Of a stretch of 7,565 nt of DNA, positions 1-6,442 are shown piece after piece; positions within the stretch are counted from its first letter, which is position 1; every line of letters begins with the position of its first letter. Origin of the DNA: an uncultured Treponema sp. (GTDB lineage Bacteria > Spirochaetota > Spirochaetia > Treponematales > Treponemataceae); assembly GCA_905373565.1 (NCBI GenBank), contig CAJPTT010000108.1:1-7565 (forward strand). Direction: 5' to 3'. A program made the translations under genes and the position numbers. Under the pieces are notes generated by a model. It had not been told where the DNA came from and did not search any database. It was given only the letters and a program-made list of their open reading frames with translations.

Positions 1-1
1 G

Positions 2-655
2 GCGCTGCCGGTCGTTGTTGTACAAGAGGGTATTGCCGATGCGCTCGTTGCGAAGCTTAAAGAGGCAGCCTTGCGGCTTACTGTCGGAAAAGCCTATGAT
101 AAGGCAACAAAGCTTGGGCCTGTTGTCAATGCCGAACATAAGGCTTCCATTATTAGATGGATCGAAAAAGGTATTGAAGAAGGCGCAACGGTCGTTTTAG
201 ACGGCAGAAATTATACCGTTACCGGCGCAGAAAACGGCTTTTATCTCGGACCGACCATCCTCGACAATGTTACGGAGGATATGACAGTCGGTACGCAAGA
301 AATTTTCGGTCCTGTGTTATGTATTAAGCGGGTAAAAACCTTTGAAGAAGGACTCGCAATTATGAATCGAAACCCGTTTGCAAACGGATCGGTTATCTAC
401 ACCCAAAACGGGTACTATGCGCGGGAATTTGTGCGTCATACCGATGGGGGAATGGTTGGAATAAATGTCGGTATACCGGTACCTATCGGAATGTTCCCCT
501 TCTCGGGGCATAAAGAATCATTCATTGGAGATTTGCATACGCTCGGTAAAGATGGGTATCGCTTCTTTACGGAAACAAAAGTCGTTACCACCCACTGGTT
601 TGATGAACATGAAATTCATTCAAGCGAAGTGAGCACATGGGACGGTACTATTTAG
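2..655 (+). CDS. iolA: Methylmalonate/malonate-semialdehyde dehydrogenase (CoA-acylating), C-terminal part
   Basis: The gene enters from the left edge; the first full codon is at position 2, giving 217 residues before the TAG at 653-655. This is the last ~45% of a ~490-residue aldehyde dehydrogenase of the MmsA/IolA type. The window opens with ALPVVVVQEG, which in this family directly follows the catalytic Cys (Cys-Met-Ala-Leu-Pro), so the nucleophile lies just outside. The conserved QEIFGPVL segment holds the ALDH Glu. The family-specific run GINVGIPVPIG...PFSGHKESFIGDLHTLGKDG and the ending VSTWDGTI are clear. The enzyme converts malonate semialdehyde (last step of inositol breakdown) or methylmalonate semialdehyde (valine breakdown) to acetyl-CoA or propionyl-CoA with NAD. 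Neighbouring iol genes favour the inositol role. It is transcribed toward the iol operon, so it belongs to a separate unit whose promoter is not seen. No frame damage is visible. Confidence 0.93.
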   Translation, partial: ALPVVVVQEGIADALVAKLKEAALRLTVGKAYDKATKLGPVVNAEHKASIIRWIEKGIEEGATVVLDGRNYTVTGAENGFYLGPTILDNVTEDMTVGTQEIFGPVLCIKRVKTFEEGLAIMNRNPFANGSVIYTQNGYYAREFVRHTDGGMVGINVGIPVPIGMFPFSGHKESFIGDLHTLGKDGYRFFTETKVVTTHWFDEHEIHSSEVSTWDGTI

Positions 656-689
656 AACGAAACATACTGATTCGCGCAAAAAGTTTAGT

Positions 690-712
690 ACCTCGCTGCT
701 CTGCGGCGAGGT
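690..712. terminator. Hairpin between convergent iolA and the regulator gene, probable terminator
   Basis: A perfect 7-bp inverted repeat (ACCTCGC at 690-696, GCGAGGT at 706-712) with a 9-nt loop lies in the 89-nt gap between the iolA stop and the stop of the minus-strand regulator. Read on the minus strand, the stem is followed by ACTAAACTTTTT, a modest T-rich tract. On the plus strand no T-run follows. It therefore most likely ends the minus-strand iol operon and may also help end iolA transcription. The call rests on position and structure only. Confidence 0.5.
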
Positions 713-744
713 CATCACCACATAACGTCAACAAACAAACGATT

Positions 745-1524
745 TTAGATATCGGTATGCCGATACAACTCCGCAAGTACAATTTCAACATGATTTTTTT
801 GAAGAGAAATGAGTAAATCGTCTGTCGGCTGTTTATCGGTTATTAGAGCATCAAAATTACTGAAAGAGCTATAGGTTACCATCGAGGTTTGATTAAATTT
901 ACTGCTGTCTAACAAAAGATATACTTCCTGTGAACGGGCAATAGCAAGCTTTTTTACTACCGATTCCGTCGGAACCGTATTACTGACTTCCGCATGAGCG
1001 CTAATACCGGTTGCCGCCATGAAAGCCTTGGAAATATTATAACTTTTCAAAACCTCAAGCGTGTGCGGACCGGTAAAGGAAAGCGTGCTTCTGTCCAGTT
1101 CTCCGGAGAGACTAAATACTTGTAAACCGGTATACGGCACTGCCTGAATGAGAAATTCAAGATTATTGGTAAGCACCGTAACCTGTTTGTTTTGCAGCCC
1201 TTCTATCATATGACAGGTCGTAGTGCCTGAATCGATAAAAATGATATCTCCATCTTTCACATAATCGCAGGCAGCTCGCGCAATCCGTTTTTTCAGAGCA
1301 AGATTTTGAACCGTGCGATCGCCGAAAGAAGGGAGCGTTATTCCCTCTTTTGCAACACGTACCCCGCCGTATGTTTTTTCAATTTTTTTCCCTTTAACGA
1401 TTTCATCAATATCCCGCCGGATAGTGTTTTTTGATACTTTAAAGGCGTCACAAAGTTGGTCAAGGGTTACCGCTTGATAATGATAAACAAAATCTTCAAT
1501 TTTCTCCAGTCGCTGTGTTCTCAT
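745..1524 (-). CDS. DeoR/GlpR-family transcriptional regulator, likely inositol-operon repressor
   Basis: The 259-residue protein has the usual length and layout of the DeoR/GlpR family. An N-terminal helix-turn-helix (residues ~5-57) includes the recognition region VSKNTIRRDIDEI (30-42) and the following YGGV at 52-55. A C-terminal sugar-phosphate sensor domain (~75-235) carries the phosphate-binding DSGTT (98-102), TNN (119-121) and DSSKF (206-210). It is the last gene of the iol operon, 12 nt after iolB. In Bacillus subtilis the DeoR-type IolR represses iol genes and is released by 2-deoxy-5-keto-gluconate 6-phosphate, the product of IolC. An equivalent role here is an inference from position, and autoregulation would follow. 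The start ATG fits the family N-terminus (MRTQRLEKI), but no Shine-Dalgarno is visible before it: the 12-nt gap is ATTATTCATACT. Translation may therefore depend on coupling to iolB or be weak. Confidence 0.88.
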   Translation of the reverse strand: MRTQRLEKIEDFVYHYQAVTLDQLCDAFKVSKNTIRRDIDEIVKGKKIEKTYGGVRVAKEGITLPSFGDRTVQNLALKKRIARAACDYVKDGDIIFIDSGTTTCHMIEGLQNKQVTVLTNNLEFLIQAVPYTGLQVFSLSGELDRSTLSFTGPHTLEVLKSYNISKAFMAATGISAHAEVSNTVPTESVVKKLAIARSQEVYLLLDSSKFNQTSMVTYSSFSNFDALITDKQPTDDLLISLQKNHVEIVLAELYRHTDI

Positions 1525-1536
1525 AGTATGAATAAT

Positions 1537-2340
1537 TTAATACCCAATACTACCGAATTGGTCAACTATCCAGCGGTGTTCGGGCGCATCGCAGCGGCTT
1601 GTCCACGGGTTTCCGTCAAGATGTCGAATCATCCAGACATAGGCCATACGGTAGGCAGGAGCAGCGACCTGCGGATGGGTTAATCCGCCCGGGATAGCAG
1701 CAAAGCTTTCATGTTTGATTTTGAACACCTCATCCCCGATAAAACACGCGCCAAATCCTTGCGGTTTATCAAATCGATAGTAGTATACTTCGGGCTGTTC
1801 ATGGGTATGCGGAATAAAGCTTGACCACAGTCCCGCATGGTTAAAGATTTCTCCGATAACCATGTTGGAATACGGAGCCGTACTGTAATCAAAGATGGTG
1901 GTAACCTCCCGCACCGCCGTATTGCCGGGGATATTGGCGCCAAAGGTGTTGATTTTTATCGTATCAGGGGTATAAAACACAGGGGGAAAACTGCGGGAAT
2001 TTTCCGTTTGCTGTACCAGTACAAGCGAGGGCTGCTCCGCCGTAACGGTTACCGCAGTATTTTTGGGAATATGCAGGCAATAACCGGTATTGTCCCAAGT
2101 AGTAGGGCGTACGGCGGTTTCGGTTTTATCGTCCCATGTAAAGCGTACCGTTCCTTCAAGGAGCAGTATGGCAGTTTCCTGCGCCGCATCCTGTAAAGAA
2201 AGCATTTGTCCCGCCGTAAGCCGATGGACGGAAATATGCATCAGCATATTCGCGTAAAGGCCGTTTGTTTCCGTGAGTGTTTGTACACCATCTTCGTTAA
2301 ACGTAGGATAGCCGAACAGTGATTTTCTATCGTAATTCAT
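1537..2340 (-). CDS. iolB: 5-deoxy-glucuronate isomerase
   Basis: This 267-residue protein of the KduI/IolB cupin family has the normal length for IolB. It isomerises 5-deoxy-D-glucuronate to 2-deoxy-5-keto-D-gluconate in the cytoplasm, the fourth step of myo-inositol breakdown. Two cupin halves can be seen. The C-terminal one holds the metal-binding cluster SSFIPHTHEQPEVYYYRF (residues 173-190, with H178, H180 and E184) and a later His in LTHPQ (H222). The motif HEQPEVYYYRFDKPQGFG is typical of IolB. The start ATG lies 5 nt after the iolC stop. GGGAGG inside the last codons of iolC, 10 nt upstream of the ATG, can serve as ribosome binding site, which suggests translational coupling. The frame is intact. 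Confidence 0.93.
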   Translation of the reverse strand: MNYDRKSLFGYPTFNEDGVQTLTETNGLYANMLMHISVHRLTAGQMLSLQDAAQETAILLLEGTVRFTWDDKTETAVRPTTWDNTGYCLHIPKNTAVTVTAEQPSLVLVQQTENSRSFPPVFYTPDTIKINTFGANIPGNTAVREVTTIFDYSTAPYSNMVIGEIFNHAGLWSSFIPHTHEQPEVYYYRFDKPQGFGACFIGDEVFKIKHESFAAIPGGLTHPQVAAPAYRMAYVWMIRHLDGNPWTSRCDAPEHRWIVDQFGSIGY

Positions 2341-2345
2341 AACCT

Positions 2346-3362
2346 TTATCCCTCCCGCGCAACCATCTCGCCGTATTGCGCTTTACACTCTTTGATAAAC
2401 TGCTTCACCTTGTCTTCAGACGGCATATCGGCGGAACAGCCGTGGCTTGCCACCAAAAGCGAAGCCGAAGCGCTGCCGAATTCAAGACATTCAATCATAT
2501 CCCAGCCGTTAAAGATACCGAATAAAAACGCCGAAGCATAGCCGTCGCCGCCGCCGAATGATTTAAGCGCCTTTACCGGAAAGGGTTTAATCGAAAAGTC
2601 TTTTCCGTCCTGCGTATACGCCGTCGAGCCTTTTTTCCCGTGCTTAATAACAACGATTTTTGCTTTTTGCGAATGCCAATAGGCTGCCGTCTCTGCATCA
2701 TTTTTACCCGGCCCTATCAGCCGTTCGGTTAAATCGTACTCCTCACGGGAACCGAGTATGATGGCGCTTTCATGTGCCACAATCGAATAATATAGCGCGA
2801 TTTCATCTTCGCTTTTCCAGTTATAGGGACGGTAGTCAATATCGAAAATAATCGGCGTCTTGGTTTTCTTTGCAAGCGCAACCGCTTTCAGCATCGCTTC
2901 GCGGGAAGGGCTTTGCGCCAATGCGGTACCGGAAATAAGCACTGCCTTTGCCGATTGAATATAATCCTCGTGAATATGCTCCGTAGAAAGCGATAAGTCC
3001 GCCGCTTGATTGCGGTACATCAGGATGCTGCTTTCGTGTTCATTGAGAATTTCCGTAAAGGTAAGGCCGAGTTTTTCCCCGTGCGTTGTCCGCACCATTT
3101 GGGAGGTATCAACCCCTTCTTTTTGAAAAGTGTCGGTAATAAAGGTGCCGAACTGATCATCGGAAACGGCGCCTACAAAGCCTGCTTTTTTCCCGAGGCG
3201 GGCAAGCCCGACTGCAATATTCGCAGGAGAGCCGCCGAGATATTTTTTGAACGAAACGCAATCCTGCAGCGGATGAAAATAATCAATAGGGTTTAAATCC
3301 ACGGTCGCCCGTCCGAACAGCACAAGATCCAGCGGCCGAGACCGATCAAAATCAATATACAT
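2346..3362 (-). CDS. iolC: 5-dehydro-2-deoxygluconokinase
   Basis: The 338-residue protein is a PfkB/ribokinase-family sugar kinase. It phosphorylates 2-deoxy-5-keto-D-gluconate with ATP to the 6-phosphate, the presumed inducer of IolR-type repressors. The first PfkB signature is YLGGSPANIAVGLARLG (residues 41-57). IIFDIDYRPYNW (171-182) is typical of IolC. The second signature is LKSFGGGDGYASAF (266-279), with the catalytic Asp at 273 in GGGD, where most family members have GAGD. A TTG codon at 3365 extends the frame by one residue, but the ATG at 3362 is preferred. It overlaps the aldolase stop by one base (TGATG) and has GAGGAG 8 nt upstream. The overlap implies coupled translation with the aldolase. 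Confidence 0.93.
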   Translation of the reverse strand: MYIDFDRSRPLDLVLFGRATVDLNPIDYFHPLQDCVSFKKYLGGSPANIAVGLARLGKKAGFVGAVSDDQFGTFITDTFQKEGVDTSQMVRTTHGEKLGLTFTEILNEHESSILMYRNQAADLSLSTEHIHEDYIQSAKAVLISGTALAQSPSREAMLKAVALAKKTKTPIIFDIDYRPYNWKSEDEIALYYSIVAHESAIILGSREEYDLTERLIGPGKNDAETAAYWHSQKAKIVVIKHGKKGSTAYTQDGKDFSIKPFPVKALKSFGGGDGYASAFLFGIFNGWDMIECLEFGSASASLLVASHGCSADMPSEDKVKQFIKECKAQYGEMVAREG

Positions 3363-4204
3363 CAACTTTTCTCCTCATTATTAAAAACCGCAATGTGGCG
3401 GAGGACATTTTCGTATACGCCTTGCACGGCGGCTTCATGTATGCCGAAAAACACGGGCGTATCATGCTGAGCGCAATAAGCGCGTATACTGTCCGCAGCG
3501 GCGTCAAAGGTTGCCGTTGCAATGTTAATCTTCCGTATACCGCAGTCTATGCACCGCCTGAAATCTTCATCGCTGATGCCGGTACCGCCGTGCAAAACCA
3601 GCGGCGCCGGTGTCAGGGCACGTATTGTTTTCAGCACCTCAAAATCAAGCTGCGGCGTTCCTCGATAATGGCCGTGCGCATTCCCGATAGCAACGGCAAG
3701 TGCATCAGCCGGGGCGCGGCTTAAAAACTCCTTTACGGTTTCGGGATCGGTAGTAACGGCCTTTTTTTCGGCGCCGCCTTCGCTGCCGCCGATTGTTCCC
3801 AACTCCGCTTCGACGCCCGCGCCGTATTTTTTTGCTGCGGCAAGCGTCTCATTCGTTATTGCAATATTTTGTTCCAGCGGAAGCGCGGAACCGTCAATCA
3901 TGACGGAAGTAAAGCCGTAGTCGAGTGCACTTTGAATCACATCAAGGGTTTGTCCGTGGTCAAGATGCACTGCTACGGGTATCTTCGCGGCGCGGGCGGC
4001 GCTCACCATCATGGGTGCAATTAAATGGAACGGGGAATAGACCAGCCGCGCCTGCGCAATTTGGAGAATAATCGAGGTGTTTGCCGTTTCCGCCGCTTTT
4101 ATTGCGCCGATGATCATTTCCATATCGGCGACATTAAAGGCGCCTACCGCCTTATTGTGCCGTTCAGCCTCCCGCAATAAATCCGTCATCAGAGCTAATG
4201 CCAT
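3362..4204 (-). CDS. iolJ: Class II aldolase, likely 2-deoxy-5-keto-D-gluconate 6-phosphate aldolase
   Basis: The 280-residue protein belongs to the zinc-dependent class II fructose/tagatose-bisphosphate aldolase family. Catalytic and metal-site residues line up: HLDHG at 80-84 (D82 catalytic, H83 ligand), EAELGTIGG at 132-140, GNAHGHY at 174-180 (H177) and LHGGTGI at 204-210 (H205). The segment KINIAT (225-230) is the usual phosphate-binding strand. In Bacillus, IolJ of this family splits 2-deoxy-5-keto-gluconate 6-phosphate into dihydroxyacetone phosphate and malonate semialdehyde, which feeds IolA. The place between iolG and iolC in the operon supports that substrate. Sequence alone cannot exclude fructose-1,6- or tagatose-1,6-bisphosphate. 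The start MALALM matches the family. AAGGCGGG upstream is a mediocre ribosome binding site. The gap to the broken iolG is 15 nt. Confidence 0.85.
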   Translation of the reverse strand: MALALMTDLLREAERHNKAVGAFNVADMEMIIGAIKAAETANTSIILQIAQARLVYSPFHLIAPMMVSAARAAKIPVAVHLDHGQTLDVIQSALDYGFTSVMIDGSALPLEQNIAITNETLAAAKKYGAGVEAELGTIGGSEGGAEKKAVTTDPETVKEFLSRAPADALAVAIGNAHGHYRGTPQLDFEVLKTIRALTPAPLVLHGGTGISDEDFRRCIDCGIRKINIATATFDAAADSIRAYCAQHDTPVFFGIHEAAVQGVYENVLRHIAVFNNEEKS

Positions 4205-4219
4205 GCCGGTTCCCGCCTT

Positions 4220-5181
4220 TTACTTTATTTCCGATAAAAGTACCGGACGATGTTCTTTCAAGGAGCGCAATGCGGCGGCGGCAATCAATACCGGCTGTAA
4301 TCCGTCGTTAATATCAACCGGTACGGGGCAGTCCTGTTCGATTGCCTGTACAAACATCCGTACCTCTTTTGTAAAGGAAGCCATATACCGTTCTAGAAAA
4401 AAGTAAAGCGGCTTTTCGGCATGGATGCCGGTTTCACTGCTCAGTATGAGCGATCCGCACGTTGATCGTATCCGTATGCCGCCTTGCGGGAATTATCGAT
4501 AACGGCTAAGGCGCCGTTCGCCATTTTAAGCGAAATAATGGCCGTATCTATATCGCCCGCTTTTCCGATAAGCGGATCTACCAGTACGGCGCCGTTTGCA
4601 AATACCTCGACAACATCGCTTGCGGTTAAATAGCGTACCATATCAAAATCATGGATAGTCATGTCGAGGAACATACCGCCTGAAACGGCTGCGTATTCGG
4701 GCGGCGGCGGCGCAGGGTCGCGAGACGTGATGCGTACAATATGCACATCACCGACATCTCCATTTGCGACGGCGGCGCGTACCGCTTCAAAATTATGATC
4801 AAACCGACGGTTAAAACCTACCTGATATTTAAGTTTTGTTCCCTTTAATTTTTCCATTACCTCACGGATTTTTGCGATGTCTTGAGATACGGGTTTTTCG
4901 CAAAATACGTGCTTTCCGGCTGCAATTGCCTCAAGCGATATATCCGCATGAGTGTTCGTTGATGAGCAGATTAAGACCGCATCAATTTCGGGATCGTTTA
5001 ATATCTTTTTATAATCCTTCGTACAATCGGAAACGCCGAGCGCGCGGAGCGAGGCTTCGGTTTCCTCATTCATAAAGGGATCGGCAATCGTTTTAAGCCG
5101 TGCCGAGGTAATGTGATTCATAATACTTTGTGCATGAACCTTTCCGATTCTTCCTGCACCGATAATGCCGAGAGAAATCAT
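4220..5181 (-). pseudogene. iolG: Inositol 2-dehydrogenase, broken by an internal deletion and frameshift
   Basis: This Gfo/Idh/MocA-family NAD(P)-dependent dehydrogenase oxidises myo-inositol to 2-keto-myo-inositol. From the ATG at 5181 the N-terminal Rossmann motif GIIGAGRIG (residues 5-13), CEKP (94-97, catalytic K96) and DMTIH (D173, H177) are present. The frame runs to YGYDQR (241) and then ends at a TGA (4443-4441) after ADRSY. The family C-terminus continues in another frame, from GSLILSSETG through PLYFFLERYMASFTKEV to SEIK, stopping at TAA 4222-4220. Only 47 nt separate the YDQR codons from the PLYFF codons. From memory, relatives have about 32 residues (~96 nt) there. A deletion of roughly 49 bp (3n+1) therefore explains both the shift and the missing EVFGS-type strand, better than a single-base error. 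It is the first gene of the operon; AAGGAGG lies 9 nt before the ATG. Confidence 0.85.
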
Positions 5182-5190
5182 TTTCTTCAG

Positions 5191-5197
5191 CCTCCTT
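5191..5197 (-). promoter_or_regulatory. Ribosome binding site that fixes the iolG start
   Basis: On the minus strand AAGGAGG is followed by 9 nt (CTGAAGAAA) and then the ATG at 5181. This selects that ATG over an in-frame TTG at 5211, which lies inside the predicted -10 element and would not be transcribed. Confidence 0.8.
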
Positions 5198-5210
5198 ATA
5201 TTCCGGCTCA

Positions 5211-5239
5211 AGTATACTATAGGTTTTGGGTAAATTCAA
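5211..5239 (-). promoter_or_regulatory. Sigma70-like promoter of the iolG-aldolase-iolC-iolB-regulator operon
   Basis: On the minus strand a -35 TTGAAT (5239-5234) and a -10 TATACT (5216-5211) are separated by exactly 17 nt. The expected start of transcription near 5204 leaves a short ~22-nt leader that carries the AAGGAGG site. The region just upstream is very A/T-rich, like an UP element. It contains ATTG-ATAAA-CAAT (5247-5259), a short inverted repeat that could bind a regulator. Confidence 0.65.
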
Positions 5240-5357
5240 GTAATAAATTGATAAACAATGGTATATAAAATATGATTTTAGTGTTATATTGCTGTTATCT
5301 ATTGATGATGTTTGCTGTTTATATGGGTATGTAGTGAGCATTTTTCAAAAAAAATTC

Positions 5358-5386
5358 TTGACGGCATGCTCGTTCAATGCTACTAT
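5358..5386 (+). promoter_or_regulatory. Sigma70-like divergent promoter toward iolD
   Basis: TTGACG (5358-5363) and TACTAT (5381-5386) are spaced by 17 nt on the plus strand. An A-tract (TTTTTCAAAAAAAATTC, 5341-5357) lies directly upstream and resembles an UP element. Transcription would start near 5393 and run through a ~108-nt structured leader into iolD. With the iolG promoter it makes this a divergent control region. Confidence 0.6.
5366..5381. promoter_or_regulatory. Possible operator: direct repeat between -35 and -10 of the iolD promoter
   Basis: ATGCT occurs at 5366-5370 and again at 5377-5381, with an 11-bp period, inside the promoter spacer. Direct repeats of about one helical turn, placed to block RNA polymerase, are the arrangement reported for the Bacillus IolR operators, though the base sequence differs. 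This is weak evidence, because 5-bp repeats arise by chance. Confidence 0.22.
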
Positions 5387-5425
5387 TTGAACTATAGAAA
5401 CAAATTAACCGGCGCTCTTTTGAGA

Positions 5426-5466
5426 CCCGAACGGGAACCTCTAAAAAGTTCGGTTTTTTAGAGGTT
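5426..5466 (+). promoter_or_regulatory. Structured iolD leader: 12-bp stem-loop with a loop-complementary upstream segment
   Basis: AACCTCTAAAAA (5436-5447) and TTTTTAGAGGTT (5455-5466) form a perfect 12-bp stem with loop GTTCGGT. It is followed by TTCCTTAG, only a weak T-tract. The loop bases GTTCGG (5448-5453) are the exact complement of CCGAAC (5427-5432) just upstream, so a pseudoknot or an alternative fold is possible. A small hairpin CCCG-AA-CGGG (5426-5435) overlaps that segment. The element lies between the predicted promoter and the iolD ribosome binding site, where an attenuator or a translation-control structure would sit. Function is an inference. Confidence 0.45.
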
Positions 5467-5500
5467 TTCCTTAGATATATGGATATTATGGAGAAATCTA

Positions 5501-5668
5501 ATGGAGGAATCGGCGATGGTACGAAAGACGGTTGGACAGGCGGTAACGGCATTTCTTGACCGCCAATATGTGATGCGGGACGGTAAGAAGATAAAGTTTG
5601 TAGAGGGAATATTTACGATATTCGGGCATGGGAATGTCTGCGGTCTCGGTGAGGCCTTAGCGGCCGAT
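5501..5668 (+). pseudogene. iolD: 3D-(3,5/4)-trihydroxycyclohexane-1,2-dione hydrolase, N-terminal fragment
   Basis: Codons 1-~55 match the start of IolD, the thiamine-diphosphate enzyme that opens the inositol-derived ring. Recognisable parts are VRKTVGQAVTAFLDRQYV, KFVEGIFTIFGHGNV and GLGEALAAD (residues 7-56). Full-length IolD is about 640 residues; everything after ~55, including the ThDP-binding regions and the catalytic Glu, is missing. Past ~5665 the same frame runs antisense through a methyltransferase gene and stops after 5821, so at most a 107-residue chimeric peptide could be made. Two starts are possible: ATG 5501 (GGAG 7 nt upstream) or ATG 5516 (GGAGG 8 nt upstream, closer to relatives' N-terminus). 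It is divergent from iolG and has its own promoter. Confidence 0.88.
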
Positions 5669-6334
5669 TCCGGGCGGAATATTATAGGCATACCACGCCG
5701 CTTCAATCGGGATGGTGCCCGAACCGCAAAAAGCATCGTGCAGCGGCAGCTTCCGTTTCCATTGCATACATTGCAACAGAACAGCCGCCAGCGTTTCCCT
5801 CATTGGCGCGGCGCCTCCGCTTAATCGGTATCCCCGCCGGTGCAGCGGTTCTCCCGAAAGGTCAAGCAGCAGATACACGCGGTTATGTTCTATATATATG
5901 CGTATGCTGTACTCCCTTCCCGTTTCCGGTAATACATCCATCTTCCATGCGGAACAGAGCGCAGTGCATACCGCCTTATGAACAGCCCGCTGCACTGCAT
6001 GTTCGGAAGCGAGTTTACTCTTAAAGGTTCTCACCTTGTCTACCGTTATCTTGGAATCTTTGGAAAAGAAACGCTGCCAATCCACCGCGGCAACGGTGTC
6101 ATACAACGTATCGAAGTTATCAGCGGCAAATTCTTTAAGGACAAGATAGAGCCTGTCCGCAGTGCGGAGGTAAAAGTTTGCACGCATGATGCTTACAACT
6201 TCCGGCTCCTTCAGTGTAGGGGTAAAAAAAACACGTCCCGGTAATCGGTTAACCGGTTTAAAGTCCAACAGTTTTAATTCATTTGAAAGGATCGGCTCGG
6301 CGCCGACTGCGCAAAGCGCTAAAAATTCAAGCAT
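5657..6334 (-). pseudogene. THUMP-domain class I SAM-dependent RNA methyltransferase, 3'-truncated
   Basis: The 225 codons resemble the first ~60% of a ~370-380-residue RlmL/YpsC-type 23S rRNA guanine-N2 methyltransferase. The N-terminus MLEFLALCAVGAEPILSNEL is standard. A ferredoxin-like/THUMP region covers ~1-160. The family link LLLDLSGEPLHRRGYR spans 155-170 and PMRETLAA 177-184. SAM-binding motif I is HDAFCGSGTIPIEAAW (199-214). The protein stops right after NIPPGIGR, where relatives continue with about 150 more residues including the catalytic (D/N)PP(F/Y) motif. It should therefore be inactive. The loss coincides with the iolD junction. No clear ribosome binding site precedes the ATG at 6334, but the protein start fits the family. 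It is not part of inositol metabolism. Confidence 0.85.
5660..5668. other. Junction between iolD and the methyltransferase gene
   Basis: On the plus strand the iolD frame reads GEALA-A-D up to here. On the minus strand the methyltransferase frame reads NIPPGIGR up to the same bases (GCGGCCGAT, 5660-5668). Its stop TAA (5659-5657) is simply the complement of the TTA Leu codon 53 of iolD, so it is not a native stop. GCGGCCGA may have been present in both parent genes, which would be a microhomology join; that cannot be tested without the ancestral sequence. Confidence 0.75.
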
Positions 6335-6412
6335 GAAAGGACTATACTCATTTTAATTGATTTACACAATTGAAAATAGGGCAAAATCGAGAATACCTTG
6401 CAGGGATTCCGC

Positions 6413-6418
6413 ATTATA
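6413..6418 (-). promoter_or_regulatory. Possible -10 element for the methyltransferase gene
   Basis: A perfect TATAAT lies on the minus strand about 80 nt upstream of the ATG at 6334. No convincing -35 is found 16-18 nt before it, so this is only a candidate. Confidence 0.3.
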
Positions 6419-6442
6419 AATATTTCAAGCTGTACTTGCTAT

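Noticed and set aside
317..511. A minus-strand frame inside iolA
   Set aside because: It is antisense to a strongly conserved coding region.
4077..4406. A plus-strand frame opposite the iolG end and aldolase start
   Set aside because: It is a shadow of two well-supported genes on the other strand.
5298..5308. A one-mismatch match on the minus strand to the Bacillus IolR 11-mer (WRAYCAADARD, as recalled)
   Set aside because: The motif is very degenerate, the DNA is A/T-rich, and I see no adjacent second copy as expected for the tandem sites.
5093..5341. A minus-strand frame overlapping the iolG start
   Set aside because: It is low-complexity translation of the A/T-rich promoter region and shadows iolG.
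5436..5466. The iolD leader hairpin as an ordinary intrinsic terminator
   Set aside because: The T-tract after the stem is short and interrupted, and the position before the gene it would serve makes a control role more likely.
5319..5736. Minus-strand frames running across the iolD leader and fragment
   Set aside because: They are antisense to iolD, contain the hairpin repeats, and show no domain or ribosome binding site.
5501..5824. A 107-codon plus-strand frame as a single gene
   Set aside because: Only the first ~55 codons are IolD-like; the rest is antisense to the methyltransferase and has no protein character.
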